Assembly (NCBI GenBank): GCA_029245345.1
Contig: JAQWPM010000024.1
Coordinates: 124,001 to 188,000, forward strand
Origin: Longimicrobiales bacterium
GTDB lineage: Bacteria > Gemmatimonadota > Gemmatimonadetes > Longimicrobiales > Gaopeijiaceae
Length of the DNA stretch: 64,000 bases
Direction: 5' to 3'
The notes under the pieces: model-generated
Databases searched by the model: none
What the model saw: the letters and a program-made list of their open reading frames with translations, nothing else
Told to the model about the DNA's origin: nothing
Part shown: positions 34,741-41,837 of the stretch, one piece after another
Layout: the number at the start of each line of letters is the position of its first letter
How positions within the stretch are numbered: position 1 is the first letter of the stretch
Position numbers and translations under genes: made by a program

Positions 34741-35370
34741 CTAGTTCAGGAAAGGTTCGATGCGTTGTGCGAACGAATTACGTGCACGATGCAGCCGACT
34801 CTTCACTGTGCCAAGGTTGACGCCGGTGATCTCCGAGATCTCCTCGTAGCTCTTACCCTCGAGTTCTCTCAGTCGGAAGACCAGACGGTGGTGTTCCGGG
34901 AGCGTCTTCACGGTGTCCTCGACCAAGCGCTGCAGGTAGCGCTTTCGATACAAGTCGTCCGGACGCATCGAAAAGTCCTCGAACTGGAGCGGACGGTGAT
35001 CGTCGTCCCAGTTGCCCGTGAGCTTCTGGAAGAGGACCAAGGGGCTCCGCGAGCGGTTCCGCAACTCGTTCTTCGACAGGTTCGACGCGATCGTGTAAAC
35101 CCAGGTCGAGAACTTCTTCGATGTATCGAAACGGTGGAGATGTCTCGTTACCCGAATGAACGCTTCTTGGACGAGATCTTGAGCACGATCCGAGTCGCCC
35201 GTCTTTCGTGTTATGAAGTGGATGAGCCGGTCACGATAGCGGTCGTAAAGGCGCTGAAATGCGCCTGGGCGCCCCTCAAGGTGCGCCGTTACGAGCTGCT
35301 CGTCCGACAGGTCCTCCAGGGGAGTGGCCTGCAGAAAGTGCGGCAGCTGTTCCGGGTTCGCGTTGACCAT
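34741..35370 (-). CDS. ECF sigma factor (RpoE-like)
   Basis: A 209-residue sigma-70 factor of the extracytoplasmic function group. Region 2 includes DRAQDLVQEAFIRVTRHLHRF and STWVYTIASNLSKNELRNR; region 4 is VFRLREL then YEEISEITGVNLGTVKSRLHRAR, a clear helix-turn-helix. No anti-sigma factor gene is adjacent; instead a PspA-like gene follows. A Fur-like inverted repeat lies 72 bases upstream of the start, so metal or redox control of this sigma factor is possible. Confidence 0.9.
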   Translation of the reverse strand: MVNANPEQLPHFLQATPLEDLSDEQLVTAHLEGRPGAFQRLYDRYRDRLIHFITRKTGDSDRAQDLVQEAFIRVTRHLHRFDTSKKFSTWVYTIASNLSKNELRNRSRSPLVLFQKLTGNWDDDHRPLQFEDFSMRPDDLYRKRYLQRLVEDTVKTLPEHHRLVFRLRELEGKSYEEISEITGVNLGTVKSRLHRARNSFAQRIEPFLN

Positions 35371-35441
35371 TTATATCGTCAAATCAAAAGGGGCCGCCCA
35401 CGATCAACGTGAGCCTCACCCCGAGAGTGCAATTCGCTAGT

Positions 35442-35456
35442 CGAGAATCATTCTCA
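35442..35456. promoter_or_regulatory. Fur/PerR-like 7-1-7 inverted repeat
   Basis: CGAGAATCATTCTCA is a near-perfect 7-1-7 palindrome; on the minus strand it reads TGAGAATGATTCTCG. The pattern is TGAxAAT-N-ATTxTCA, the operator type of Fur-family regulators (Fur, PerR, Zur). It lies 72 bases before the ECF sigma ATG and near the likely promoter. The binding protein is not encoded in this window. Confidence 0.6.
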
Positions 35457-35564
35457 ATTGTCTTGAAAGATGCCCGAAGCATGCATCGCGTTCAAGACCG
35501 CCCGCCGCGGCTTATCCGCGTCGAACTTCAACTTAATGGACGTGTCAACCGTTTTTGGTGGACC

Positions 35565-36683
35565 CTAAATTGGGCGAACGTCCAGCCCGTGCAGCACGCC
35601 GCCCTGTGAGAACCCGTCGTAGAGGGCCTGTTCGGGCGGCGGAATCTTATCCCGTGATTCCAATGCGTCTTCAGCCGCCTGGTTCATCTCGGCGGTTGTT
35701 TCGGCCTCAACCTTCTCGAGGACCGACTGATCGAGCCCTCGCTCCATTAGGTAAGCTTCGAAGAGCCCAACAGGATCCCGCTTGCCCCACTCGGCGAAGA
35801 GTTCGGCCGGGAAGGTGTCACGCGCTTCACGTTCATCATGTGTGGCGTGGCCACCCATTCGGAACGTGTCTGCCACGATCACGGCAGGGCCTCGCCCGGA
35901 GCGGCACCGATCTGCCGCGACCCGAGTCGCCGCATAGACGTCGAGCAGGTTGTTGCCGTCGCAGACCCAGCTTTCGATGCCGTACATCGCCGGCCAAGCG
36001 TGCAGATCTCCCGCGCCGTGTTGATCTGCGCGCGTGCCTAGGGCCACCTGGTTGTTCTGGATCACGAAGATGACTGGCAGGTTCTGGACGGCTGCGAGGT
36101 TCATCCCTTCATGACAGGCCGCGGTCTTTGTGGCGCCATCGCCCACCCATGTCATTGCGACCCGGTCCTCACCCCTGTTGCGGAAGGCCAGAGCCACGCC
36201 GGCGACGATCGTCACACTCGTTCCCATGTGACTGATGGGCTGAATGATGCCCTTCGCCATGTCTCCGATATGGAGATCCCGGCCGCGGCTGGGCGAATCC
36301 GAGGTCGCCAGGTAGCCGCGGAACATGTCGGAAAGCGGCATCCCCATCATGTGAAGGGCCCCCGCATTCCGGATCATCGGAGAAACGACGTCCCGGCCCG
36401 GATCCAGGGCCCGGACGGATCCCACGGTAACGGCCTCTTCGCCCGTCCCGAGCCATGACTTCGAAATGACCCCAGTCCGAACCCAACGTTTCAGGCCGAT
36501 GTCGTGGAGTCGAGTTCGCAGGAGGTCACGGTATAAAGAGACCAGGTCGTTGGGGGCCAGCGCGTCGACGATGGCTTGCCGCTCAGGGTCTGCGGCACAT
36601 CGCTCCCTGTACGCTGTTACGAGCGCAGGGTCGGCTTCCCAAGTGAGGTACTCGGGCGGGTCAAATGCGGGATATCGCTTCAT
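35565..36683 (-). CDS. 2-oxo acid dehydrogenase E1 component, alpha subunit
   Basis: A 372-residue thiamine-diphosphate enzyme subunit. The TPP motif runs VGDGATKTAACHEGMNLA to VIFVIQNNQ, and GTGEEAVTVGSVRAL with SPMIRNAG is typical of the branched-chain or pyruvate dehydrogenase alpha subunit. DTFRMGGHATHDE holds the phosphorylation-loop region. No E1-beta gene is next to it, so the partner lies elsewhere. The ATG at 36683 was chosen because the upstream extension is unlike the family. The branched-chain 2-oxo acid form is more likely than the pyruvate form, but this is uncertain. Confidence 0.87.
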   Translation of the reverse strand: MKRYPAFDPPEYLTWEADPALVTAYRERCAADPERQAIVDALAPNDLVSLYRDLLRTRLHDIGLKRWVRTGVISKSWLGTGEEAVTVGSVRALDPGRDVVSPMIRNAGALHMMGMPLSDMFRGYLATSDSPSRGRDLHIGDMAKGIIQPISHMGTSVTIVAGVALAFRNRGEDRVAMTWVGDGATKTAACHEGMNLAAVQNLPVIFVIQNNQVALGTRADQHGAGDLHAWPAMYGIESWVCDGNNLLDVYAATRVAADRCRSGRGPAVIVADTFRMGGHATHDEREARDTFPAELFAEWGKRDPVGLFEAYLMERGLDQSVLEKVEAETTAEMNQAAEDALESRDKIPPPEQALYDGFSQGGVLHGLDVRPI

Positions 36684-36990
36684 GGGAAAGAAGCTAGGAG
36701 AAACAGTAGGGATCCACAGCCGGGAACTCGCAAAAAGAGAGCGGGGGGGCAAAGAGTCTCCATGGCACGAAGAACCAGTCCCCCAGGGGGCGGTGAGAAC
36801 ATCTTTACACTCGCCCCGCTCTAAAGCGCCTTCAGTCAAACCCGACTGCCTGCGTCGACCCCTATATACTTCGCGCCCCGAAGCGTGTCACTCTCATATC
36901 GGTACGTTTGAGAAATTCGTGCTTTCCCTTTGTTTGCAGTGCGTTGCAGCAGGGACCCATGGGGGTGAGATTGTTGCCTCCTACTCCCCA
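36684..36990. other. Divergent intergenic region
   Basis: This stretch separates the E1-alpha and V4R gene starts and should hold both promoters. No protein-coding frame looks real. A short inverted repeat CTTCG/CGAAG occurs around 36869. I cannot assign promoter boxes confidently. Confidence 0.4.
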
Positions 36991-37704
36991 ATGTTCGAGT
37001 ACAGGTTGTCCAACTCCTCTCCCGCCGACACTCAACGCAGAGTCCAAGCCGTCGTAGCGCTCCGCGTGCTTGAGGTGATCCGCGAGCAAGACGTGCCGCT
37101 GGAGATTCTCGAGTCCGAAGACCCGGCGCAGACCATGCCGCGCAGGCTCGGCCTCAGCGCCGTGGTCGAGCGCCAGATCCGAGTCTACCGCGAGGACGTA
37201 CGAAAGAAGGTTCGGCTCACGGATAGCGAGATCAAGGATCTATTCCGACTCGTGATCCGTCGCCCCGATAGTCAAGAGGTCTTCTTCGGTGCCGGTCGCC
37301 TACTCGCGGAGAACGATAGGCCGAAGCGATGGAGCCGTGTGCTGCCTAGGCGATTCCAGTATTCGGTTGCGAGGAGTCGGGTACGGCGACGGCTGAAGAA
37401 GCTCTTTGGTCGACGGATGGGAGGGTTCGGTCGGGGCCCGTTTTACATCGAAGGGCGCTCGTTGATTTTTGTCGAGAGTGATCCGGGCGGGGAAGCGTGC
37501 CACTTCATGTCCGGCTTCTGTCAGGAGATTCTCGAGCGGACCACGGGTGGGGTCGCCGAGGTGCACCATTCATTGTGCCAAGGCAGAGGTGACCCTCAGT
37601 GCCGATGGGAGGCCTCGATCGTCGAGGAGCCCATGGAGGCCCAGAGGGCCCAAGCCGACAACGAGTCGGTCGGATCCATTGACGAGATCGGGGAAGATTC
37701 ATGA
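36991..37704 (+). CDS. V4R (4-vinyl reductase) domain protein
   Basis: A 237-residue soluble protein. The C-terminal 130 residues look like a V4R domain: FMSGFCQEILERTTGG, then EVHHSLCQGRGDPQCRWEA with the conserved E..C..G...C pattern. V4R domains bind small hydrophobic ligands or metal and occur in XylR/DmpR regulators and chlorophyll enzymes. The N-terminal part is helical and basic, possibly a DNA- or partner-binding region, but no helix-turn-helix is clear. The ATG at 36991 is the first in frame. It overlaps the next gene as ATGA, so it is made with the peroxiredoxin. Confidence 0.65.
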   Translation: MFEYRLSNSSPADTQRRVQAVVALRVLEVIREQDVPLEILESEDPAQTMPRRLGLSAVVERQIRVYREDVRKKVRLTDSEIKDLFRLVIRRPDSQEVFFGAGRLLAENDRPKRWSRVLPRRFQYSVARSRVRRRLKKLFGRRMGGFGRGPFYIEGRSLIFVESDPGGEACHFMSGFCQEILERTTGGVAEVHHSLCQGRGDPQCRWEASIVEEPMEAQRAQADNESVGSIDEIGEDS

Positions 37705-38159
37705 TCGAGATCGGTACGCCAGCTCCTGACTTCACACTCGAGACCGATTTGGGTGAGCCCGTCACACTGGCCAAGCTCCTAGGAAAGAAGGTCGTTCTCT
37801 ACTTCTATCCGAAGGACAACACACCTGGTTGTACGATCCAGGCTTGCGACTTCCGGGATGCCATGCCTCGCTTCGACGGCGTGGACGCCGTCGTCCTCGG
37901 CGTGTCACCGGATTCGGTGGAGTCACATGCCAAGTTCAGGAAGAACTTTGACCTGACCTTCCCCTTGCTCGCCGACACCGAGCATGAGGTTGCCGAGGCC
38001 TACGGTGTCTGGGGGAAGCGCAAGACGTTTGGTGTGTCCTACGAGGGGGTCGAGCGGAGCACATTTCTGATCGATGAAAACGGGATTGTGGTGAACGTCT
38101 GGCGTGAGGTGAAGGCGGCGGGCCACATGGAAATGTTGGCGGAACTGTTGGGGGCGTAG
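37701..38159 (+). CDS. bcp: Peroxiredoxin, BCP/PrxQ family
   Basis: A 152-residue atypical 2-Cys peroxiredoxin that reduces hydrogen peroxide and lipid hydroperoxides using thioredoxin. The peroxidatic Cys44 lies in NTPGCTIQACDF and the resolving Cys49 follows five residues later, the PrxQ arrangement. The thioredoxin-fold core (VVLYFYPKD, VVLGVSPDSVESH) is intact. Its start overlaps the V4R gene stop, which raises the possibility that the V4R protein senses or regulates oxidant stress. Confidence 0.95.
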   Translation: MIEIGTPAPDFTLETDLGEPVTLAKLLGKKVVLYFYPKDNTPGCTIQACDFRDAMPRFDGVDAVVLGVSPDSVESHAKFRKNFDLTFPLLADTEHEVAEAYGVWGKRKTFGVSYEGVERSTFLIDENGIVVNVWREVKAAGHMEMLAELLGA

Positions 38160-38179
38160 CCGTCCCGTCCACCGGCGAT

Positions 38180-38683
38180 TTACCGCCGCACGCTTTGCGG
38201 CGGACCCAGAGGTTCACCCTCGGCTGCCTGTAATTCCCGATGCACCTTGTAGCTGCAGAGGTTTTGTACGGCGACGAGTCCCGCATCTCTTGCCGCCGAG
38301 ATCTCCTGTTTCGCGTGGATGTCTTCTTGTAGCCAGATAGCGGGCTGTTCCCTCCGGTCGGCCGCCTGTTCGACGAAGACCCCCGCCTGTCCTGTTGGCC
38401 GGAAGATCAGGACCATATCCACGGGTTCTTTCACGTCTTCCAGAGTGCTTACCGCGTCACGTCCCAAGATCCTCTCAGCGAGCGGATTGACGGGTAGGAT
38501 GTGGTATCCTTTCGCTGCCAGATATGACGGTACGCGGCGGGCGGTCTTCATCGGATCTCGTGAAATCCCGATGACCGCGATCATCCGCATCTCGTGAAAC
38601 AGCTCGTCGAGCTCTTCCGCAGAGGGATTGCCAGGGTCGGAGCTAGCCTCCAGAAGGCGTCGCACCGGAAGAAGTCTGTGCAC
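38180..38683 (-). CDS. CoA-binding domain protein (YccU-like)
   Basis: A 167-residue Rossmann-fold protein. MIAVIGISRDPMKTARRVPSYL and GYHILPVNPLAERILGRDAVSTL are the CoA-binding domain blocks, and IWLQEDIHAKQ is a later conserved segment. Family members bind CoA; the biological role is unclear. The first available start is the GTG at 38683; the residues before about 25 are poorly conserved, so the true start could lie further in. It is convergent with the peroxiredoxin gene. The last codons form a GC-rich hairpin. Confidence 0.8.
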   Translation of the reverse strand: MHRLLPVRRLLEASSDPGNPSAEELDELFHEMRMIAVIGISRDPMKTARRVPSYLAAKGYHILPVNPLAERILGRDAVSTLEDVKEPVDMVLIFRPTGQAGVFVEQAADRREQPAIWLQEDIHAKQEISAARDAGLVAVQNLCSYKVHRELQAAEGEPLGPPQSVRR

Positions 38684-38807
38684 GGGGCGAGCATGGGGGA
38701 CTCTGGCATGGGCCGCAATGGTGTTGTTGCCCCGCCCCCCTCAACTGTGCGAACATCCCTCCCCGGCAGGTGCCGGATTTGAGACCTCTACACGAAGCGC
38801 GCACTGT

Positions 38808-39557
38808 ATGGAAATCGGTATCGGCATTGGAATCGCCATCGGGTTCGTAGTCGGAGCCCTAGTCTTCGGCCGAGGGCGGTCGGGTTCGACCAAGAGCCTT
38901 GGTGGGTCTGACGTCGACTCGCGAATCCGCGCGGCGGGTGAAGCCGAACGCCAGGTCGCTCTTCGAGAGGCCATTGGTCGTGTCAGTTCATACCTGGACT
39001 CGCGCGTGCGGGAGCCCCTGGATGTAGGGCCTGCACGCCCTCCGGTCCGGGAGTTGAGGGCGCGCATGGATCAGGCGCTCGGAGCGCTTTCAGATATCGA
39101 CTTCTTCTTGGAAGAGGCGCCATCGGAGAGACAAGGGGCCGACCTCGTGCCTCTGGTTACCCAGGTCGCGAAGGAGTTCGCAGCAGATCACAACATCGGT
39201 CTGCGCCTCGAAGTTGGATCTTCTCCTGTCCGGGCATCGGTGAATCACAACGTGCTCATGGACGCAGTGTACCTGCTCATGCACAACGCTGAGCGATTCG
39301 GCGGTGGGGCCACGATCGAGGTGGCGATCGCAGGAACAGATGGGCGCGCGACCGTTTTGATTCGGGACGGGGGCGAAGGCTTCTCTGAAGAGGCCTTCAA
39401 GCGTGCGTTCGATCCTTTCTACTCGACGTCGTCGGAAGGACTAGGACTAGGCCTTCCGCATGCTCGAGGACTCGTCGAAGGTATGGGCGGGCGGATCGCA
39501 CTGCGTAACGTGCCCGGTGGTGGCGCCGAGGTCGAGGTTTCGTTCCCGACGCTCTAG
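38808..39557 (+). CDS. Membrane-anchored histidine-kinase-like ATPase without a phospho-acceptor His
   Basis: A 249-residue protein. One transmembrane segment opens it (GIGIGIAIGFVVGALVFG). The C-terminal HATPase domain has the N box (LLMHNAERFG), a G1-like DGGEGFSEE and the G2-type GLGLGLPHARGLVEGMGG. The region where a DHp domain would be (residues 90-110) has no His. No response regulator is nearby. It may be a sensor-type pseudo-kinase, an anti-sigma-like kinase, or part of a larger complex. The start at 38808 is the first ATG giving the membrane anchor. Confidence 0.75.
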   Translation: MEIGIGIGIAIGFVVGALVFGRGRSGSTKSLGGSDVDSRIRAAGEAERQVALREAIGRVSSYLDSRVREPLDVGPARPPVRELRARMDQALGALSDIDFFLEEAPSERQGADLVPLVTQVAKEFAADHNIGLRLEVGSSPVRASVNHNVLMDAVYLLMHNAERFGGGATIEVAIAGTDGRATVLIRDGGEGFSEEAFKRAFDPFYSTSSEGLGLGLPHARGLVEGMGGRIALRNVPGGGAEVEVSFPTL

Positions 39558-40462
39558 TCGGAATCCGGCGCGGACAGCCCCACGCCGACAACGCCAGCAA
39601 CGACCAAGGCGATTCCTGCCCAGCCCAATGGATTGAGGCCTTGGCTAAGTAGGAGCGTCGCCAGGAGAGCGGCAACGACCGGTTCAATAGCGGTCGCCAG
39701 CGACGCACGACTCGCCTCGATTCGACCCAGTGCATCGAAAAACAGGAACTGGGCGAGTGCTATTGTCAGCACGCCGAAGGCGACGAGAATCCCCCACGCC
39801 TTCGGCGAAGCGGGAAGTACGACGTCGGCCCCGAATTGTGGAAGTGCGAAGAACAGGACGACACAGGCGCCCAACGTGCTGTACGTGACTGTGGCGGTCG
39901 GGCCGTAGCGAGGGGCGGCGAATCTCCCGAACAAGGTGTACGTGGCGTAGCTGAGCCCTGCGAGCACGCCCCACACCAAGCCTGCTGGGCCGAATTCGGA
40001 AGGAATGGCTCTGGCTCCCGAAACCGAGAGCCAGACCCCCACAAGGGTGACGCCCACCAATCCGACCCGGGCTCGCGTGGGCCATTCGCCGAGTAATGGT
40101 CCGGACGCGGCGATCACCACAGCGGGGGCCAGGTACAACAGGGCGACCGTCGTGGGAACGCCGACCGTCGCGGTCGACAGTTGGTAGGCCAACTGAAACA
40201 CACCGACCGCTACTCCCCCTCCCACACCCAGGACGAGAAAGCCTCTCAGGTCCACACGTAACGCCGCCGGACGAGAGATGCCGAATGCTAAGAGAAGGAC
40301 CAAGGTGCCCACTACCGGACGGAGGATGGCCACACTCTCTGGGGGCACGCCGAGCCGAAACAAGTGCACCGCGAAGATCCCGGACGACCCCCAGAGGCAT
40401 GCCGCTGCGACCGCCTCTGCATATCCGAGCCAACGTCCGTTCTTGGACGCTGCGCCGGTCAT
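39554..40462 (-). CDS. EamA/DMT family transporter
   Basis: A 302-residue membrane protein with ten predicted transmembrane segments in two repeats of five, the EamA architecture. AAACLWGSSGIFAVHLF in the first repeat and GVLAGLSYATYTLFGRFA in the second are typical. These proteins export amino acids, nucleosides or other metabolites; the substrate is unknown. It ends by overlapping the HATPase gene on the other strand by four bases. Confidence 0.87.
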   Translation of the reverse strand: MTGAASKNGRWLGYAEAVAAACLWGSSGIFAVHLFRLGVPPESVAILRPVVGTLVLLLAFGISRPAALRVDLRGFLVLGVGGGVAVGVFQLAYQLSTATVGVPTTVALLYLAPAVVIAASGPLLGEWPTRARVGLVGVTLVGVWLSVSGARAIPSEFGPAGLVWGVLAGLSYATYTLFGRFAAPRYGPTATVTYSTLGACVVLFFALPQFGADVVLPASPKAWGILVAFGVLTIALAQFLFFDALGRIEASRASLATAIEPVVAALLATLLLSQGLNPLGWAGIALVVAGVVGVGLSAPDSD

Positions 40463-40478
40463 GTCCGGGCAGGCTCCG

Positions 40479-40916
40479 TCACTTGTACCCGTAGATCTGA
40501 TAGAGAAGCAGGTAAACGGTAAGGCCGGTTACGGAGACGTAGGCCCAGATCGGGAAAGCCCATCGTGCGAGTCTGCTGTGCGCACGGAAGCGTTTCTTGC
40601 GCACTAGGTAGACGAGCCGGATCGCAAGCGGCACGAGCAGCACGGCCAAGACTATGTGCGTAAACAAGATCGTGAGGTAGGCCGTCTTCGCGGTTCCTGC
40701 GCCGGCGAACTCGTGCGTGCCCGTGATGGTGACACGCGTCACATAGAAGATCAGGAATAGGCCAGACGCGGAGAGGGCGATGATCATCGCCCGGCGGTGC
40801 TGGTGCAGTTGGCGTTTGCGGATGTAATAAAAGCCCGTAAACAACGCGACGGCGCTCGTCGCGTTAAGGCTCGCGTTGATGAGTGCGAGCACGTCTCCGA
40901 TCTGGGTGCGATCCAT
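40479..40916 (-). CDS. DUF420 family membrane protein
   Basis: A 145-residue protein with four transmembrane segments. The pattern LINASLNATSAVALFTGFYYI, KRQLHQHRRAMIIAL and the two later His-containing segments (FTHIVLAV) matches DUF420, which is frequent beside cytochrome oxidase assembly genes. Here it is six bases downstream of the heme A synthase gene on the same strand, so a role in oxidase or heme-copper maturation is likely by context. Nearby His residues could bind heme. Confidence 0.85.
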   Translation of the reverse strand: MDRTQIGDVLALINASLNATSAVALFTGFYYIRKRQLHQHRRAMIIALSASGLFLIFYVTRVTITGTHEFAGAGTAKTAYLTILFTHIVLAVLLVPLAIRLVYLVRKKRFRAHSRLARWAFPIWAYVSVTGLTVYLLLYQIYGYK

Positions 40917-40922
40917 TTGGTA

Positions 40923-41837
40923 TCAGGTTCCTGTTGGTTCGGTCGTTTTCGTTCCCGAACTTCGTGAGAGTACAGCCACATGTACCAGCGCGGCGATCAA
41001 CAAAGCAGCAACAAGTGTGTGGAGCGACACCGGGACGACAGCGAGCACGGTCAGGACGGACAGGAATCCGAGCGCGACCTGGGTCACGGCGAGTCCACCT
41101 GCGAGCACGGTCCACGTCCGAACCGCGGCGGGCAAGGCGTTTCGGGCCGCCCACACCGCGAGGCCGATGACCGTAATCAGCGCGAGAATCCCGACGACTC
41201 TATGCCCGAAGTGGATCATGATGGGCGCGTTGATGAGCGGGGGTACTACCTGTCCGAGACAGAACGGGGCATCCGGACATGCCATTCCGGCGTCCATGTG
41301 TCGCACGAGTCCTCCCAGGACGGACTGCGCGAAGACGAGGACTACGGCCATAGTCGCGTATCCGGTGCCTCGGTCCGCGAGTTCTCTGGACGCTGGGCCC
41401 ACGGACGTGGACCAACTCGTGCTAGAGGCGAGAAGCGTGGCCAGGATCAGAAAGAGAAGTGCCAACGCGAGGTGCGTTGTGGAGACCAAGTCGGGGAGCT
41501 GATAGAGCACCGTGAGGCCCCCGAACACGGACTGGATCAACAGCAGTGCCATACCGCCCAGGCACGCCTTGAAGATCCAGGGTCGGTCTTTGGTTTCTTT
41601 TCTGGCCAGCCATGTTGCGAGGCCGAACATCATCAGGAGGCCACCCGCTACGAGGCGGTGCAGGTGCTCCCAGAAGATCCCTCCCGACATTTCCGGGAGC
41701 ATCGTGCCGTAGCACGTAGGCCAGTCGGGGCAGGCTAAGCTGGATTCGGTCGCATGTACCACACTGCCCAAGTAGAGCAAGAAGAGCGTCCAGACCACCG
41801 AAACGGTGAACGCACGCCTATGTAGCATGTCTGTCAT
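40923..41837 (-). CDS. ctaA: Heme A synthase (COX15/CtaA)
   Basis: A 304-residue inner-membrane enzyme with eight transmembrane segments that oxidises heme O to heme A for aa3-type oxidases. The four conserved His sites are present: EHLHRLVAG, STTHLALA, HFGHRVVG and SLHTLVAA. A Cys pair near the first loop (SLACPDWPTCYG) and another in the middle (MACPDAPFCLG) are usual in the family. The ATG at 41837 overlaps the stop of the acyl-CoA dehydrogenase gene, and a second ATG at 41828 is possible. Confidence 0.92.
   Translation of the reverse strand: MTDMLHRRAFTVSVVWTLFLLYLGSVVHATESSLACPDWPTCYGTMLPEMSGGIFWEHLHRLVAGGLLMMFGLATWLARKETKDRPWIFKACLGGMALLLIQSVFGGLTVLYQLPDLVSTTHLALALLFLILATLLASSTSWSTSVGPASRELADRGTGYATMAVVLVFAQSVLGGLVRHMDAGMACPDAPFCLGQVVPPLINAPIMIHFGHRVVGILALITVIGLAVWAARNALPAAVRTWTVLAGGLAVTQVALGFLSVLTVLAVVPVSLHTLVAALLIAALVHVAVLSRSSGTKTTEPTGT

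Noticed and set aside
35409-35609. A 66-residue plus-strand gene between the ECF and E1-alpha genes
   Set aside because: It runs across the Fur-like box and into the E1-alpha gene antisense, without a ribosome binding site or domain.
36466-36990. An N-terminal extension of the V4R protein
   Set aside because: The extension reads antisense through the E1-alpha gene and has no coding character; the ATG at 36991 is the first plausible start.
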